Part shown: positions 49,819-62,369 of the stretch, piece after piece | How positions within the stretch are numbered: the stretch's first letter is position 1 | Layout of the letters: each line of letters begins with the position of its first letter | DNA from: Bacillus sp. SD088 | Lineage (GTDB): Bacteria > Bacillota > Bacilli > Bacillales > Bacillaceae_C | Length of the DNA stretch: 64,000 nt | NCBI RefSeq assembly: GCF_017355205.1 | Contig: NZ_JADIJK010000024.1 | Span: 23,398-87,397 of the forward strand | Reading direction: 5' to 3' | The notes under the pieces: generated by a model | The model's database searches: none | What the model was told of the DNA's origin: nothing | Seen by the model: only the letters and a program-made list of their open reading frames with translations | Made by a program: the position numbers and the translations under genes

Positions 49819-51230
49819 GCTGTCGCCCCCTCTTTTGTGAAGTTACGTACATCAACAAAATGGCCGGCAATCGCTGCAGCAGCTGCCATTGCTGGGCTGA
49901 CAAGATGTGTACGAGAGCCATTTCCTTGACGTCCTTCAAAGTTACGGTTAGAGGTGGAAGCACAGCGTTTCCCTGCTGGAACTTGGTCCGCATTCATCGC
50001 TAGACACATACTACAACCAGTTTCACGCCATTCAAAACCTGCATCAAGGAATATTTGATCCAATCCTTCCTGCTCTGCCTGTAGCTTCACTGTTCTAGAA
50101 CCAGGAACAACAATCGCATTGACGCTTTCCTTCACCTTTTTACCAGCAACAACCTTGGAAGCCGCTCGCAAATCTTCAAGTCTTGAGTTAGTACAAGAAC
50201 CGATAAAGACATATTGGATCTCGATATCTTCGATTTTTGTACCACCTTGAAGACCCATATATTCCAACGCCTGTTCAATTTCCGCTTTTTCTGAATCACT
50301 TTTAGCATCTTCTGGTTTCGGCACTTGATTGGAAACCCCAACACCCATGGAAGGATTTGTGCCCCAAGTAACAAATGGTTCGATTTCAGATGCATCAATT
50401 TCAATTACTGCATCATATACAGCATCATCATCTGTTGCCAAATCGCGCCATTCGCGCTTCAATTCTTCGAACTTTTCACCACTTGGAACATGCTCACGTC
50501 CCTCTAGATAGGTAAAGGTCGTTTCATCTGGGCTAATCAAACCAGCTTTCGCTCCAGCCTCAATCGACATATTACAAACCGTCATCCGTTGTTCCATTGT
50601 TAAATTTCGAATGGCTTCCCCTGTATATTCAAAAATATGACCAGTTCCAACATTTACACCGTATTTAGCAATAATTGCTAAAATCAAATCTTTAGACGTT
50701 ACGCCAGTACCAAGTTCTCCATTCACTTTGACTTGCATTGTTTTTGGTTTTTGTTGCCATAGTGTTTGTGTGGAAAGTACATGTTCCACTTCACTTGTGC
50801 CAATTCCAAACGCCAAAGCACCAAAAGCACCATGGGTCGAAGTATGACTATCCCCACAGACAATTGTTTTTCCCGGCTGCGTTAAACCAAGTTGAGGACC
50901 AATTACATGGACAATTCCTTGATCTGGATGTCCCATTCCGGCTAATGGAACACCGAAATCTGCACAGTTTCTTTCAAGAGTTGTCATTTGTTTTTTTGAA
51001 ATAGGATCTGACACCACTTCATTTAAACGAGTGGGTACATTATGGTCCATGGTCGCATAAGTCAAATCAGGTCTTCTTACTTTACGTCCATTCAAGCGAA
51101 GGCCTTCAAAGGCTTGTGGAGAAGTAACTTCATGCACAAGATGAAGATCGATATATAGTAAATCAGGCTTCCCCTCTTCTCGATCAACAACATGTTTTTC
51201 CCAAATTTTCTCAATAATGGTCTTGCCCAA
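49815..51230 (-). CDS. leuC: 3-isopropylmalate dehydratase large subunit LeuC
   Basis: From TTG 51230 the protein has 471 residues, matching B. subtilis LeuC (472), and starts [15 protein letters not shown]. Iron-sulfur cysteines lie in [15 protein letters not shown] and GCSMCLAMN. It binds a 4Fe-4S cluster and, with LeuD, isomerises isopropylmalate. GAGGTGAGG precedes the TTG closely; GTG 51239 and an ATG-type start at 51257 in the same frame would overlap leuB and add residues not found in homologues. It begins 10 bp after the leuB stop codon. Confidence 0.96.
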   Translation of the reverse strand: MGKTIIEKIWEKHVVDREEGKPDLLYIDLHLVHEVTSPQAFEGLRLNGRKVRRPDLTYATMDHNVPTRLNEVVSDPISKKQMTTLERNCADFGVPLAGMGHPDQGIVHVIGPQLGLTQPGKTIVCGDSHTSTHGAFGALAFGIGTSEVEHVLSTQTLWQQKPKTMQVKVNGELGTGVTSKDLILAIIAKYGVNVGTGHIFEYTGEAIRNLTMEQRMTVCNMSIEAGAKAGLISPDETTFTYLEGREHVPSGEKFEELKREWRDLATDDDAVYDAVIEIDASEIEPFVTWGTNPSMGVGVSNQVPKPEDAKSDSEKAEIEQALEYMGLQGGTKIEDIEIQYVFIGSCTNSRLEDLRAASKVVAGKKVKESVNAIVVPGSRTVKLQAEQEGLDQIFLDAGFEWRETGCSMCLAMNADQVPAGKRCASTSNRNFEGRQGNGSRTHLVSPAMAAAAAIAGHFVDVRNFTKEGATA

Positions 51231-51240
51231 TTTCCTCACC

Positions 51241-52305
51241 TCACCCTTCAAGTTCATTCACAATCTTTTCCGTCATAGCCGTTGTCGACAATACTTCTCT
51301 ACCAATATTCTTAAATTCACTTGTACAATAACCTGCTTCAAGAATCTTTTGCACAGCTGCCTCGATCGTATCGGCTTCTTCTAACAAACCAAAGGAACTT
51401 CTGAGCATCATTGCTGCCGATAAAATCGCTCCGACTGGATTGGCAATATTTTGACCAGCGATATCAGGAGCTGATCCATGTACAGGCTCATACAGGCCAA
51501 AGCCATCAACCCGCAGGCTTGCTGATGGTAACATCCCGAGTGAACCTGTGATAACAGATGCTTCGTCACTTAAAATATCACCAAACATATTTTCCGTTAC
51601 GATTACATCAAAGGTAGATGGGTACGTAATCAGTTTCATTGCAGCAGCATCCACGATCGTATGCTCATACTCTACCTCTGGATATCTCTTTGCCACTTCT
51701 TCTACAACTTTTCTCCATAGCTTACTTGATTCAAGCACATTGGCTTTATCTACAGAATTCAGCTTGCCACGTCGCTGCTTCGCTAATTCAAATGCATGCA
51801 CAACGACACGCTCAATTTCTTCACGGCTATATTGTAGTGTATCTACTGCATTTTCGTCATCATGATGACTTGGTTCCCCGAAGTAAAGGCCACCCGTAAG
51901 CTCTCGGACAATCACCATATCCACGTCTTTTGCAACATCTTCCTTCAAAGGAGAAACCGCAAGTAAACTTTGATAAGCCTTAACAGGCCGAAGATTAACA
52001 CTTAATTCAAAATGCTTCCGAATTTGTAGAAGTCCCTTTTCAGGTCGTAAATGGGATGGATTTTGGTCCCATTTTGGACCACCTACTGCTCCTAGCAAAA
52101 TTGCATCACTTTCTTCACAAAGTTGAATTGTCGCGTCTGGTAAAGGTTGCCCTGCTTCATCAATTGCGCTCCCACCAATAAGGCCTTGTTTCCACTCAAA
52201 TTCATGATTAAAGCGACGTCCGATTGTCTCCAAAACAGCAATTGCTGCATCTGTTACTTCTTTTCCTATTCCGTCACCACGTAATACCGCTATTTGCTTC
52301 TTCAA
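51241..52305 (-). CDS. leuB: 3-isopropylmalate dehydrogenase LeuB
   Basis: The 354-residue enzyme has GDGIGKEV near residue 10, [11 protein letters not shown] near residue 133, and the cofactor-binding [19 protein letters not shown] near residue 274, typical of NAD-linked IPMDH. It oxidises and decarboxylates 3-isopropylmalate to 2-oxoisocaproate. ATG 52305 follows GGGGGTTATGAGGTTTGAAG. It lies 146 bp downstream of leuA; that gap includes a strong 18-bp hairpin. Confidence 0.97.
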   Translation of the reverse strand: MKKQIAVLRGDGIGKEVTDAAIAVLETIGRRFNHEFEWKQGLIGGSAIDEAGQPLPDATIQLCEESDAILLGAVGGPKWDQNPSHLRPEKGLLQIRKHFELSVNLRPVKAYQSLLAVSPLKEDVAKDVDMVIVRELTGGLYFGEPSHHDDENAVDTLQYSREEIERVVVHAFELAKQRRGKLNSVDKANVLESSKLWRKVVEEVAKRYPEVEYEHTIVDAAAMKLITYPSTFDVIVTENMFGDILSDEASVITGSLGMLPSASLRVDGFGLYEPVHGSAPDIAGQNIANPVGAILSAAMMLRSSFGLLEEADTIEAAVQKILEAGYCTSEFKNIGREVLSTTAMTEKIVNELEG

Positions 52306-52406
52306 ACCTCATAACCCCCAAACATAATTACAATAAGGTAAAACTACATTTCGACACAATTTATATACATGGATGCATCCCCACCGGACGTCCAATGACT
52401 ATAGGC

Positions 52407-52451
52407 ATAAACTTAATTTCGGGACGTGCCAGGCACCTCCCGAAATTAAGT

Positions 52452-52455
<4 letters not shown>
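52407..52455 (-). other. 18-bp perfect hairpin between leuA and leuB
   Basis: Bases 52407-52424 and 52438-52455 are exact reverse complements (ATAAACTTAATTTCGGGA on one arm). The loop contains GTGCCAGGCAC, the palindrome also seen after htpG and pcp. The stem overlaps the leuA stop codon. There is no U-tract in the direction of transcription, so it is more likely a processing or stabilising structure than a terminator. Confidence 0.85.
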
Positions 52456-55035
<2,580 letters not shown>

Positions 55036-55563
55036 TTATAATTGTAAGATAGATAGGTGTGTTGATTCTTGCTTTTGATATTCGCGGACAAAGGCTGTAA
55101 CCCCTGTTCTAGATATATCTTTAATGCCATATGGCTTTAGCAACTCAATGAATGCTTCCACTTTATTAGGTTCTCCAGTTACTTGTACAGTGATATTATT
55201 TTGCCCCATATCTATTACTGTCGCTCTGAAAGGTTCAATAATGCTATACACCTCACTTCTAACAGGTGGTGGGCACTGTACTTTAATTAAAGCTAATTCT
55301 CTTGTCACGATGGATTTATCGGTAATATCTGAAACCTTCAGTACATCAATTTGTTTCTGTAATTGTTTCACTAACTGTTCCATTTTTGCCGGGTCATCAA
55401 TTGGCACAATAAACGTGATTTTTGAAACAGTTGGATTTTCAGTAGGCCCCACCGTGATACTTTCAATATTAAATTGTCTTTTTGCAAATAATCCCGTGAC
55501 TCGATTCAATACCCCACTATTATTATTGACTGTTACGGTAAGAACTCGTTTCGTCGTTTTCAT
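55036..55563 (-). CDS. ilvN: Acetolactate synthase small (regulatory) subunit
   Basis: The 175-residue protein begins [19 protein letters not shown], an ACT domain (4-78), followed by the C-terminal ALS_ss domain with [11 protein letters not shown]. It binds valine or other branched-chain amino acids and modulates IlvB. It is the gene called ilvH in B. subtilis. It overlaps the end of ilvB by 4 bp, which couples translation of both subunits. Confidence 0.96.
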   Translation of the reverse strand: MKTTKRVLTVTVNNNSGVLNRVTGLFAKRQFNIESITVGPTENPTVSKITFIVPIDDPAKMEQLVKQLQKQIDVLKVSDITDKSIVTRELALIKVQCPPPVRSEVYSIIEPFRATVIDMGQNNITVQVTGEPNKVEAFIELLKPYGIKDISRTGVTAFVREYQKQESTHLSILQL

Positions 55564-57311
55564 TCTCCCACCCCAATCATTTCATGAAGTCCCTTTCCAG
55601 ATGGAACCATTGGATAAACCAATTCCTCCTGAACCACACGGCAATCAATTAATGCAGGTCCTGGAAAATGAATGGCTTCTTCCAATACCTTTTTAGCTTC
55701 TTCAGCATTTGAACACCTATAGCCATTTATCCCATAAGCCTCTGCCAATTTGACAAAATCAGGCTGTTCAGGGATTAAAGAATGCGAATAACGTTTTCCA
55801 TGAAACTTTTCTTGCCACTGACGAACCATTCCCAAACAAGCATTGTTGATAATGACAATCTTCACTGGCAAATTTAGTTCTTTTACAACGGACAATTCCT
55901 GTAACGTCATTTGGAATCCGCCATCCCCCGATATAGCGACAACTGTTTTATCGGGCGCTGCTAATTGTGCTCCAATTGCAGCGGGGAAACCAAAGCCCAT
56001 TGTTCCTAGCCCTCCAGATGTTACCCATTTATGGGGATCATTGAAGACATAATATTGAGCTGCCCACATTTGGTGCTGCCCAACATCGGTTGTCACGATT
56101 GCCTCTCCATCTGTCAATTCATGAATCATTTCAATCACATGTGGTGATGAAAGGCTTCCTTCAGATGAACTAGGCTTTTTAAATGGATACTTTTCCTTAT
56201 TTTCCTGCAATTGCTTCATCCACTCGGAAATATCAGGAAGATTGAATTCCATTCCCAGAAGTTCTTTCAACACAACCTTTGCGTCTCCAACAATTGGAAC
56301 AGTTGTCGGTACATTTTTGCCAATTTCAGCAGGATCAATATCAATGTGAGCAATTGTTGCATTCGGAGCAAAGTGGTTAAGATTCCCAGTCAAGCGATCA
56401 TCAAATCGTGCCCCAATATTAATCAGTAAGTCACAATCGGTAATCGCCATATTCGCCGTATACGTTCCATGCATGCCCCCCATCCCTAAAAATTGTTCAT
56501 GGGTACCAGGAATTGTGCCTAAACCTAGTAGAGTATTGACAACAGGATAGCCCGTTTTTTCAACAAATGTTTGAAACTCTTTGTTTGCTTTTGCAAATAA
56601 GACCCCTGCCCCAGCTAAAATTAATGGCTTTTTCGCATTACTCATGAGAGTCGCAAGCTTTTGCAATTGTAAATAATTTGGTTTTGTTGTTGGTTGATAT
56701 CCTGGTAGCTGTATACTTGCTTCTGGATATTCACCAGCCAACTGGGTGGCGATATCCCTCGGGATATCAATTAAAACAGGTCCCGGGCGACCAGTTGAAG
56801 CAATATGGAATGCTTCTTTCACAATACGTCCAATGTCCTTTAAATCTTTAACTTGGTAGCTATGCTTGGTAATCGGCATTGTAATCCCGACAATGTCTGA
56901 TTCTTGGAAAGCATCTGTACCTAGTAGCGAGCTTGCAGTTTGGCCTGTGATCACTACAAGAGGCAATGAATCCATCATAGCATCTGCGATCCCTGTCACT
57001 AAATTAGTTGCTCCAGGACCAGATGTAGCGATGACTACTCCAGGTTTTCCAGTTACTCGCGCATATCCCTCTGCCGCGTGAATAGCTCCTTGTTCATGTC
57101 TTGTCAACACATGATTCATAGGATTTTTATGCAGGGCATCGTAGATTGGGAGTACGGCCCCTCCTGGATAACCAAAAATCACTTCAACATTCTCTTTTTG
57201 TAATGTCTCAATAAATAAATCTGCTCCGCTCTTCGTCTTTCCATTGGCTTCAGTGGCTGTATTTTGGTTATTTGCTTCCATTTGGATTCCCATACTCACT
57301 GCAAGCTTCAT
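55560..57311 (-). CDS. ilvB: Acetolactate synthase large subunit IlvB
   Basis: The 583-residue thiamine-diphosphate enzyme has [17 protein letters not shown] near residue 39, [18 protein letters not shown] with the catalytic Glu, and the GDG-NN cofactor motif starting [18 protein letters not shown] and ending [12 protein letters not shown] near residue 490. It makes acetolactate and acetohydroxybutyrate. The start is uncertain: ATG 57311 abuts GAAAGG, while GTG 57299 and ATG 57293 are alternatives. It is the first gene behind the T-box leader. Confidence 0.97.
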   Translation of the reverse strand: MKLAVSMGIQMEANNQNTATEANGKTKSGADLFIETLQKENVEVIFGYPGGAVLPIYDALHKNPMNHVLTRHEQGAIHAAEGYARVTGKPGVVIATSGPGATNLVTGIADAMMDSLPLVVITGQTASSLLGTDAFQESDIVGITMPITKHSYQVKDLKDIGRIVKEAFHIASTGRPGPVLIDIPRDIATQLAGEYPEASIQLPGYQPTTKPNYLQLQKLATLMSNAKKPLILAGAGVLFAKANKEFQTFVEKTGYPVVNTLLGLGTIPGTHEQFLGMGGMHGTYTANMAITDCDLLINIGARFDDRLTGNLNHFAPNATIAHIDIDPAEIGKNVPTTVPIVGDAKVVLKELLGMEFNLPDISEWMKQLQENKEKYPFKKPSSSEGSLSSPHVIEMIHELTDGEAIVTTDVGQHQMWAAQYYVFNDPHKWVTSGGLGTMGFGFPAAIGAQLAAPDKTVVAISGDGGFQMTLQELSVVKELNLPVKIVIINNACLGMVRQWQEKFHGKRYSHSLIPEQPDFVKLAEAYGINGYRCSNAEEAKKVLEEAIHFPGPALIDCRVVQEELVYPMVPSGKGLHEMIGVGE

Positions 57312-57486
57312 CCTTTCAAATTATCATTTTTTTAAACATATCATAAATCCGACCATTCATGCATAAAATTCACCGATTTGCGAAAAAATTCTAGCCATTT
57401 TAAGAAAATGCAATTGCTTGGCTCTTCCTCTGCACTCTTACATCTGTAGTCGTAACACTAATGAATTCATAGGCTTCTTCTAATTG

Positions 57487-57556
57487 CTATAAATAAAAAA
57501 AGTTTTCTCAGCCCACACAAAAGGAGAACCTTTTATGCAGGGATGAAAAAACTTCA
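57487..57556 (-). terminator. T-box terminator hairpin before ilvB
   Basis: On the minus strand GAAGTTTTTTCATCCC pairs with GGGCTGAGAAAACTT, with an inner AAAAGG/CCTTTT stem, followed by TTTTTTTATT. It directly follows the T-box sequence, so charged tRNA would favour it and stop transcription into ilvB. Confidence 0.82.
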
Positions 57557-57790
57557 TGGTACCACCCTACTTTTCAGTGAAATTCACTGACTTAGGAGCG
57601 ACGAATGCCACTCATTGATAACGAGAACTTGAAAATCCCCGTGTACCCATAATCACAATTGTTTTCCGGGTACCTGCTCCAAGGCGATGTCACAAATGGC
57701 TGCATTGTCGGTTTCCAGCAGTTCCGACTCTCTGGTAATGCAGTGGATCCATTCATTTTTACCTTTTCATTGCTTTTCGTTATTGTTCAA
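57487..57790 (-). ncRNA. T-box leader of ilvB, probable isoleucine specifier
   Basis: The minus strand holds the conserved T-box GTAGGGTGGTACC (57558-57570). Upstream, stem I has CTGCATT/AATGCAG with an apical GTCGG/CCGAC helix and an AGAGA bulge. The 3' side of the specifier loop reads GACATCGCCTTGGAG; ATC (57686-57688) is in the usual specifier position, implying tRNA-Ile. A hairpin GTTCAAAAAAGG/CCTTTTTGAAC lies just upstream. The leader sits between ilvD and ilvB, so ilvB-leuD would be controlled separately from ilvE-ilvD. Confidence 0.85.
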
Positions 57791-57862
57791 AAAGGAGTAA
57801 AGCCCTTTTTTGAACATACACTATATTTAAAATGTAGTCTTTACTCTTTCGCTTGTATTATT

Positions 57863-59527
57863 CTATATTTTCATAACTCCACCTGTGCTAGCAGAAGTGA
57901 CTAATTTAGAATACCTAGCTAAATATCCCCTTTTAATCTTAGGTTCGAACGGCTTTAAGTTCGCTTGACGTTCTGCCAATACCTCTTCGTCGACATTCAA
58001 TTGAATGGATCGGTTGGTGAGATCAATGACAATTTCATCTCCATCTTCCACTAAAGCAATCGGGCCGCCTTCAGCTGCCTCTGGAGAGATATGACCTATG
58101 GAAATCCCTCTCGATGCTCCGGAAAATCTTCCATCTGTAAGTAAGGCAACATCCTTATCAAGTCCTCTACCAGCTATTGCCGATGTTGGTGAGAGCATTT
58201 CCGGCATTCCAGGTCCACCTTTAGGGCCTTCATAGCGGATGACGACTACGTCTCCAGCTTTCACAGTGCCATTGTTGATGCCTTCTTGAGCAGCATCCTG
58301 TGACTCATACACAACCGCTTTTCCTGTAAAAGTTTTAATCGACGGATCAACAGCTCCTACTTTTATAACACCGCCATTTGGGGCGATATTTCCATATAAA
58401 ATAGATAAGCCTCCTACAGGACTATATGGGTTATCTTTCGGTCTTATGACTGCAGGATTCTTAATTTCATGGTCTTTCACATTTTCATAAACTGTTTTTC
58501 CTGTTACAGTCATTCGATCTCTCTCGATTGCGCCAATTTCACATAGCTCACGAATAATTGCACTTATTCCACCAGCATCATGCACATCCTGCATCGTATA
58601 ATCAGAAGCTGGAGCAATTTTTGCTAAGTAAGGAACCCGCTCAGCCACTTTATTAATTCTGGATAAGTCATAATCTAGACCTGCCTCATGAGCGATGGCC
58701 AATGTATGAAGAACCGTATTCGTTGAGCCCCCCATTGCCATATCAAGTGCAAAACAATCATCAATCGTTTGATCTGTGACCAGGTCACGCGGCTTTACAT
58801 CTTCTTTCACCATCCGAATCAGATTCTTTGCCGCTTCTTTAATTAATTTGTGGCGTTCATTGGAGGTCGCTACAATCGTTCCATTACCTGGAACTGTTAC
58901 ACCAAGCATTTCCATCAAAGAATTCATGGAGTTGGCTGTAAACATTCCTGAACAAGATCCACAAGTTGGACACGCATTTTGTTCGATATCGAGAAGTTTG
59001 TCTTCTGACATTTTCCCTGCATGGAAGGCCCCTACACCTTCAAAAACAGAAGTCAATGTGAGTGGCTTCCCATCAGATGACATACCGCCTTCCATTGGTC
59101 CACCTGATACAAAGATAGATGGAACGTTGGTTCTAAATGCAGCCATCAACATGCCGGGAGTAATCTTATCACAGTTTGGAATATAAAATACACCGTCAAA
59201 CCAGTGAGCATTAATGACCGTTTCTGCTGCATCTGCGATAATTTCTCGGCTTGGTAGAGAATAACGCATGCCTATATGTCCCATCGCAATCCCATCGTCT
59301 ACACCAATCGTATTAAATTCAAATGGGACACCGCCTGCTTCCCAAATCGCTTCTTTTACGACTTCTGCAAAAATATTTAAATGCTTATGTCCTGGAATAA
59401 TATCAATATATGAATTACAAACACCTATAAAGGGTTTCTCTAAATCTTTTGTTTTAAGACCTGTAGCATATAATAAACTTCTATGCGGGGCACGGTCAAT
59501 CCCCTTTTTGATCATATCACTTCTCAA
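57863..59527 (-). CDS. ilvD: Dihydroxy-acid dehydratase IlvD
   Basis: From TTG 59527, behind ACAGGAGATGTAATAAA, the enzyme has 554 residues (B. subtilis IlvD 558) and starts [20 protein letters not shown]. Iron-sulfur ligands lie in [14 protein letters not shown] and [18 protein letters not shown], and [15 protein letters not shown] is near the C-terminus. It makes 2-oxoisovalerate and 3-methyl-2-oxopentanoate. The longer frame to 59587 adds unrelated residues ([12 protein letters not shown]) and lies before the ribosome binding site. It is 106 bp downstream of ilvE. Confidence 0.97.
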   Translation of the reverse strand: MRSDMIKKGIDRAPHRSLLYATGLKTKDLEKPFIGVCNSYIDIIPGHKHLNIFAEVVKEAIWEAGGVPFEFNTIGVDDGIAMGHIGMRYSLPSREIIADAAETVINAHWFDGVFYIPNCDKITPGMLMAAFRTNVPSIFVSGGPMEGGMSSDGKPLTLTSVFEGVGAFHAGKMSEDKLLDIEQNACPTCGSCSGMFTANSMNSLMEMLGVTVPGNGTIVATSNERHKLIKEAAKNLIRMVKEDVKPRDLVTDQTIDDCFALDMAMGGSTNTVLHTLAIAHEAGLDYDLSRINKVAERVPYLAKIAPASDYTMQDVHDAGGISAIIRELCEIGAIERDRMTVTGKTVYENVKDHEIKNPAVIRPKDNPYSPVGGLSILYGNIAPNGGVIKVGAVDPSIKTFTGKAVVYESQDAAQEGINNGTVKAGDVVVIRYEGPKGGPGMPEMLSPTSAIAGRGLDKDVALLTDGRFSGASRGISIGHISPEAAEGGPIALVEDGDEIVIDLTNRSIQLNVDEEVLAERQANLKPFEPKIKRGYLARYSKLVTSASTGGVMKI

Positions 59528-59633
59528 TTTATTACATCTCCTGTTATGACAGTTTCTGAACAAAAGCACCTTGATGGACGTTAACAATGAATTTCAACTT
59601 AATTATTAACAAGTTGAAAATTTTATAATTGTC

Positions 59634-60533
59634 TTAGCCAACATTTAACGACTCGTCATGAATTTTGACACCATCTGTTACAGTTGATTCGCGAAAACTT
59701 TCTGACAAATCACTAGTGACTGGTCCTGGCTTTCCATCTCCCACAATACGACCATCCACTTTTGTAACAGGAATGACTTCTGCAGCCGTACCGGTTAAAA
59801 ATACTTCATCAGCTGTGTACACTTCATGTCTTGTAAAAATGCCTTCGATCATTTCGTAACCCTTTGCTTGGGCTAATTCCATTATAGCATTTCTTGTAAT
59901 TCCGACTAGTGCTCCCACATAGCCAGGCGGTGTTTTTAACTTTCCGTCTTTCACTATAAATATATTATCAGCCGATCCCTCTGCAACATAACCTTGGTCG
60001 TTTAACATCAGAGCTTCGGAAACACCGGCTAATGAGGCTTCAATTTTAACTAATACATTATTTAAATAGTTTAGTGATTTCACCATCGGACTTAAAGCAT
60101 CAGATCGATTACGCCTTGTTGCAACTGTAATAATCTCAAGTCCGGTTTCATATAGTTCTTTAGGATAAATGCGTAATGGTTCAGCAATAACCAATACGGT
60201 TGGTTTCTCACATGTATAAGGATTTAAACCAAGATCTCCTACACCACGAGATACTACGAGGCGAATATAGCCATCATTGAGCTCATTTTGGCGGAGTGTT
60301 TTTACAACAATGTTAGTCATTTCCTCTTTTGAATACGGAATGGTTAACATGATGGACTTCGCCGAGTCATACAAACGTGTCAAATGTTCATCTAAGCGGA
60401 AGATATTTCCTGAATATGCACGAATTCCTTCAAAAATTCCATCTCCATAAAGGAATCCATGATCATATACAGACACAACGGCGGCTTCTTTTTTTACGAA
60501 TTCTCCGTTGAGGAAGATCAATTGTTCACTCAA
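59634..60533 (-). CDS. ilvE: Branched-chain amino acid aminotransferase IlvE
   Basis: The 299-residue class IV aminotransferase has YGDGIFEGIRAYSG near residue 30, the PLP lysine in MVKSLNYLNN near residue 155, and EGSADNIFIVKDG near residue 191, characteristic of BCAT. It performs the last step to isoleucine, leucine and valine. TTG 60533 follows GAGAGGGGCGAATAAC. It is the first gene of the run, with its own promoter at 60597-60625. Confidence 0.95.
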   Translation of the reverse strand: MSEQLIFLNGEFVKKEAAVVSVYDHGFLYGDGIFEGIRAYSGNIFRLDEHLTRLYDSAKSIMLTIPYSKEEMTNIVVKTLRQNELNDGYIRLVVSRGVGDLGLNPYTCEKPTVLVIAEPLRIYPKELYETGLEIITVATRRNRSDALSPMVKSLNYLNNVLVKIEASLAGVSEALMLNDQGYVAEGSADNIFIVKDGKLKTPPGYVGALVGITRNAIMELAQAKGYEMIEGIFTRHEVYTADEVFLTGTAAEVIPVTKVDGRIVGDGKPGPVTSDLSESFRESTVTDGVKIHDESLNVG

Positions 60534-60596
60534 GTTATTCGCCCCTCTCTTCAGATATTTATTTTTCAGTTAGTTTTGATTTATTAAATTGTTCCT

Positions 60597-60625
60597 ATAA
60601 TACCGCGGTATTGGCGAAAGGTCAA
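60597..60625 (-). promoter_or_regulatory. SigA promoter of ilvE
   Basis: On the minus strand TTGACC (60620-60625) and TATTAT (60597-60602) are 17 bp apart, about 65 bp before the ilvE start codon. The spacer contains a perfect palindrome and a possible CodY site lies just upstream. Confidence 0.75.
60599..60612. promoter_or_regulatory. Palindrome AATACCGCGGTATT in the ilvE promoter
   Basis: This 14-bp perfect palindrome covers the last part of the spacer and overlaps the -10 box, an ideal place for a repressor. I know no regulator with this site. It is G+C-rich in an A/T-rich surrounding. Confidence 0.6.
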
Positions 60626-60627
60626 GG

Positions 60628-60642
60628 GATTTTCAGAATGTT
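60628..60642. promoter_or_regulatory. Possible CodY box before ilvE
   Basis: GATTTTCAGAATGTT matches the CodY consensus AATTTTCWGAAAATT at 12 of 15 positions and lies just upstream of the -35 box. CodY represses ilv-leu genes in Bacillus when branched-chain amino acids and GTP are plentiful. Confidence 0.5.
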
Positions 60643-60770
60643 TTCCCTTTTAAAAACCGTCTCCTTCCCTATGAATCCGTTTTCAATGCGATCGCATCAA
60701 CCACAAAAAAAAACGAAAAAAAAGAAAGATTTTTCGACATTTTTTCTGATATTTGTCTACATAAGAAAAG

Positions 60771-60976
60771 AGGCTGAGACAAAAGTGTTTTCACACAAGA
60801 CAAAACCGAACTACTAGGTTCATATACCCGCTCCGGAAATATAACTTGCTTTCCGCGGGCGAGTAGCAAGCCTCCTTATCCGGGGTCTTGCTGAAATTTC
60901 AGTCCCCGCAGGGAGTATATGCTAAGGTATACATTGTTCGTCCTGAAGCTCAACGTTTTAATTATGCCCCAGCCTC
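60771..60976. repeat. Repeat element C2
   Basis: This element is bounded by AGGCTGAGACA and TTATGCCCCAGCCT, imperfect inverted repeats that match the ends of C1 (GGCTGGGACATAA). The interior shares GGGCGAGTAGCAAG, GGGGTCTTGC and GAGTATAT with C1 in order. It lies between ilvE and the sulfatase gene. Confidence 0.7.
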
Positions 60977-61011
60977 GTTCTTATTGACTTTTAGTCTAAT
61001 TTTAATAAGTG

Positions 61012-62337
61012 TTAACTTTTGAGCTTCCATTCCTGTTCCCAACGCATTTCAATTTGCTTACGCCATTGTTCCGCATCATGCATTAGCTTCATTGTCACAT
61101 CTGGATATTCTGCCTGTAAATTCGTTTTTTCTCCAATGTCTTTCTCTAGATCTGATAAATGAACGTTATCTGTAGTTGGCGGTTCAAATTCTTCTAGTTG
61201 CCCATTAAGGACCAGCTTCCATTTGCCACTCCTCACAGCCGTCTGTGCGCCCATTTCCCAATAGATATTACGCTCAGGCGTTGCTCTCTCTGTAAGAACA
61301 GGCATAATGTCATCTCCGTCAATCTCAAGGTCTTCTAGTGAGCCCCCTGCAGCTTTAATCATGGTTGGGAAAACATCAATAGCACAGCAAGGCTCACTTA
61401 TTACTTGCCCTCTTGGGATTTTTGCAGGCCAGTTCCAGATACCAGGAACGCGGATTCCTCCATCATAAAGACTAAATTTATGTCCTTTTAATTTTCCAGC
61501 TGAACCGCCATAGTATAAATCCTCTGTACCATCAAGCCAGTTACGCGATTCCCTTGAAGGCCCATTGTCACTTTGAAAAAAAATACAAGTGTTATCTAGA
61601 ATGTCTTTCCGCTCTATTTCCGCAACAATATCACCTACACCATCATCCACAGCACTAAGCATCGCCGCCATCATTCTTCGATCCCATGGTAAATGAGCGA
61701 AACGTTCCGTATATTTTTCTGGAGCATGCATGGGATAATGTGGGGCATTGTACGCTACATACAGGAAGAAGGGCTCCTCTTCTCCGGCATTTCGGCGAAT
61801 AAAATCAACTGCATGATCTGTAACTAAATTAGTAAAATAGTGCCCATCCTTATGAATCTCTTTCCCATTCTCCCAGAGATCGTGAATCGGATTGTCCGGC
61901 TGTCCCCAATAATAAATATGAGAATAATAGTCGATACAGCCTGCCATAAAGCCCATCCACTCATCAAACCCTTGGCTATCCGGGCGGCAATCTTCTCGAA
62001 GGCCTAGATGCCACTTACCATATAATCCGGTTCGGTATCCAAGGGCCTTTAATTCTGAGGAAATCGTAGGCACTTCCGGCAATAAACCACTAGTTTTTCT
62101 TTTTCCTCCGAGGATCGAACGAACGCCAGCATTACCGGGATAACGTCCGGTTAAAAGAGCGGCTCTTGATGGCGAGCATACAGGGCTTGCCGCATACCAA
62201 TCTGTAAATCGAGCACCTGTATTCGCTAAACGATCAATATGAGGGGTCCGAATATCATTCGAACCCATACAAGACAAATCACCATACCCCTGATCATCGG
62301 TTATAAATATAATAAAATTTGGTCGCTTTTTACCCAT
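61012..62337 (-). CDS. Type I sulfatase
   Basis: The 441-residue protein has the metal-binding ITDDQGYGDLSCMG near residue 11, the signature CSPSRAALLTGR near residue 54, whose first Cys would be converted to formylglycine, GKWHLG near residue 101 and FFQSDNGPS near residue 250. These define S1-family sulfatases, hydrolysing sulfate esters of glycans or aryl groups. No signal peptide is visible, so it is probably cytoplasmic. It is 32 bp downstream of the solute-binding lipoprotein gene, which suggests uptake and then desulfation of a sulfated saccharide. No sulfatase-maturase gene lies in the window. Confidence 0.92.
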   Translation of the reverse strand: MGKKRPNFIIFITDDQGYGDLSCMGSNDIRTPHIDRLANTGARFTDWYAASPVCSPSRAALLTGRYPGNAGVRSILGGKRKTSGLLPEVPTISSELKALGYRTGLYGKWHLGLREDCRPDSQGFDEWMGFMAGCIDYYSHIYYWGQPDNPIHDLWENGKEIHKDGHYFTNLVTDHAVDFIRRNAGEEEPFFLYVAYNAPHYPMHAPEKYTERFAHLPWDRRMMAAMLSAVDDGVGDIVAEIERKDILDNTCIFFQSDNGPSRESRNWLDGTEDLYYGGSAGKLKGHKFSLYDGGIRVPGIWNWPAKIPRGQVISEPCCAIDVFPTMIKAAGGSLEDLEIDGDDIMPVLTERATPERNIYWEMGAQTAVRSGKWKLVLNGQLEEFEPPTTDNVHLSDLEKDIGEKTNLQAEYPDVTMKLMHDAEQWRKQIEMRWEQEWKLKS

Positions 62338-62369
62338 AGCAGCTTAGATTCCCTCCTTGATTGTTGACT

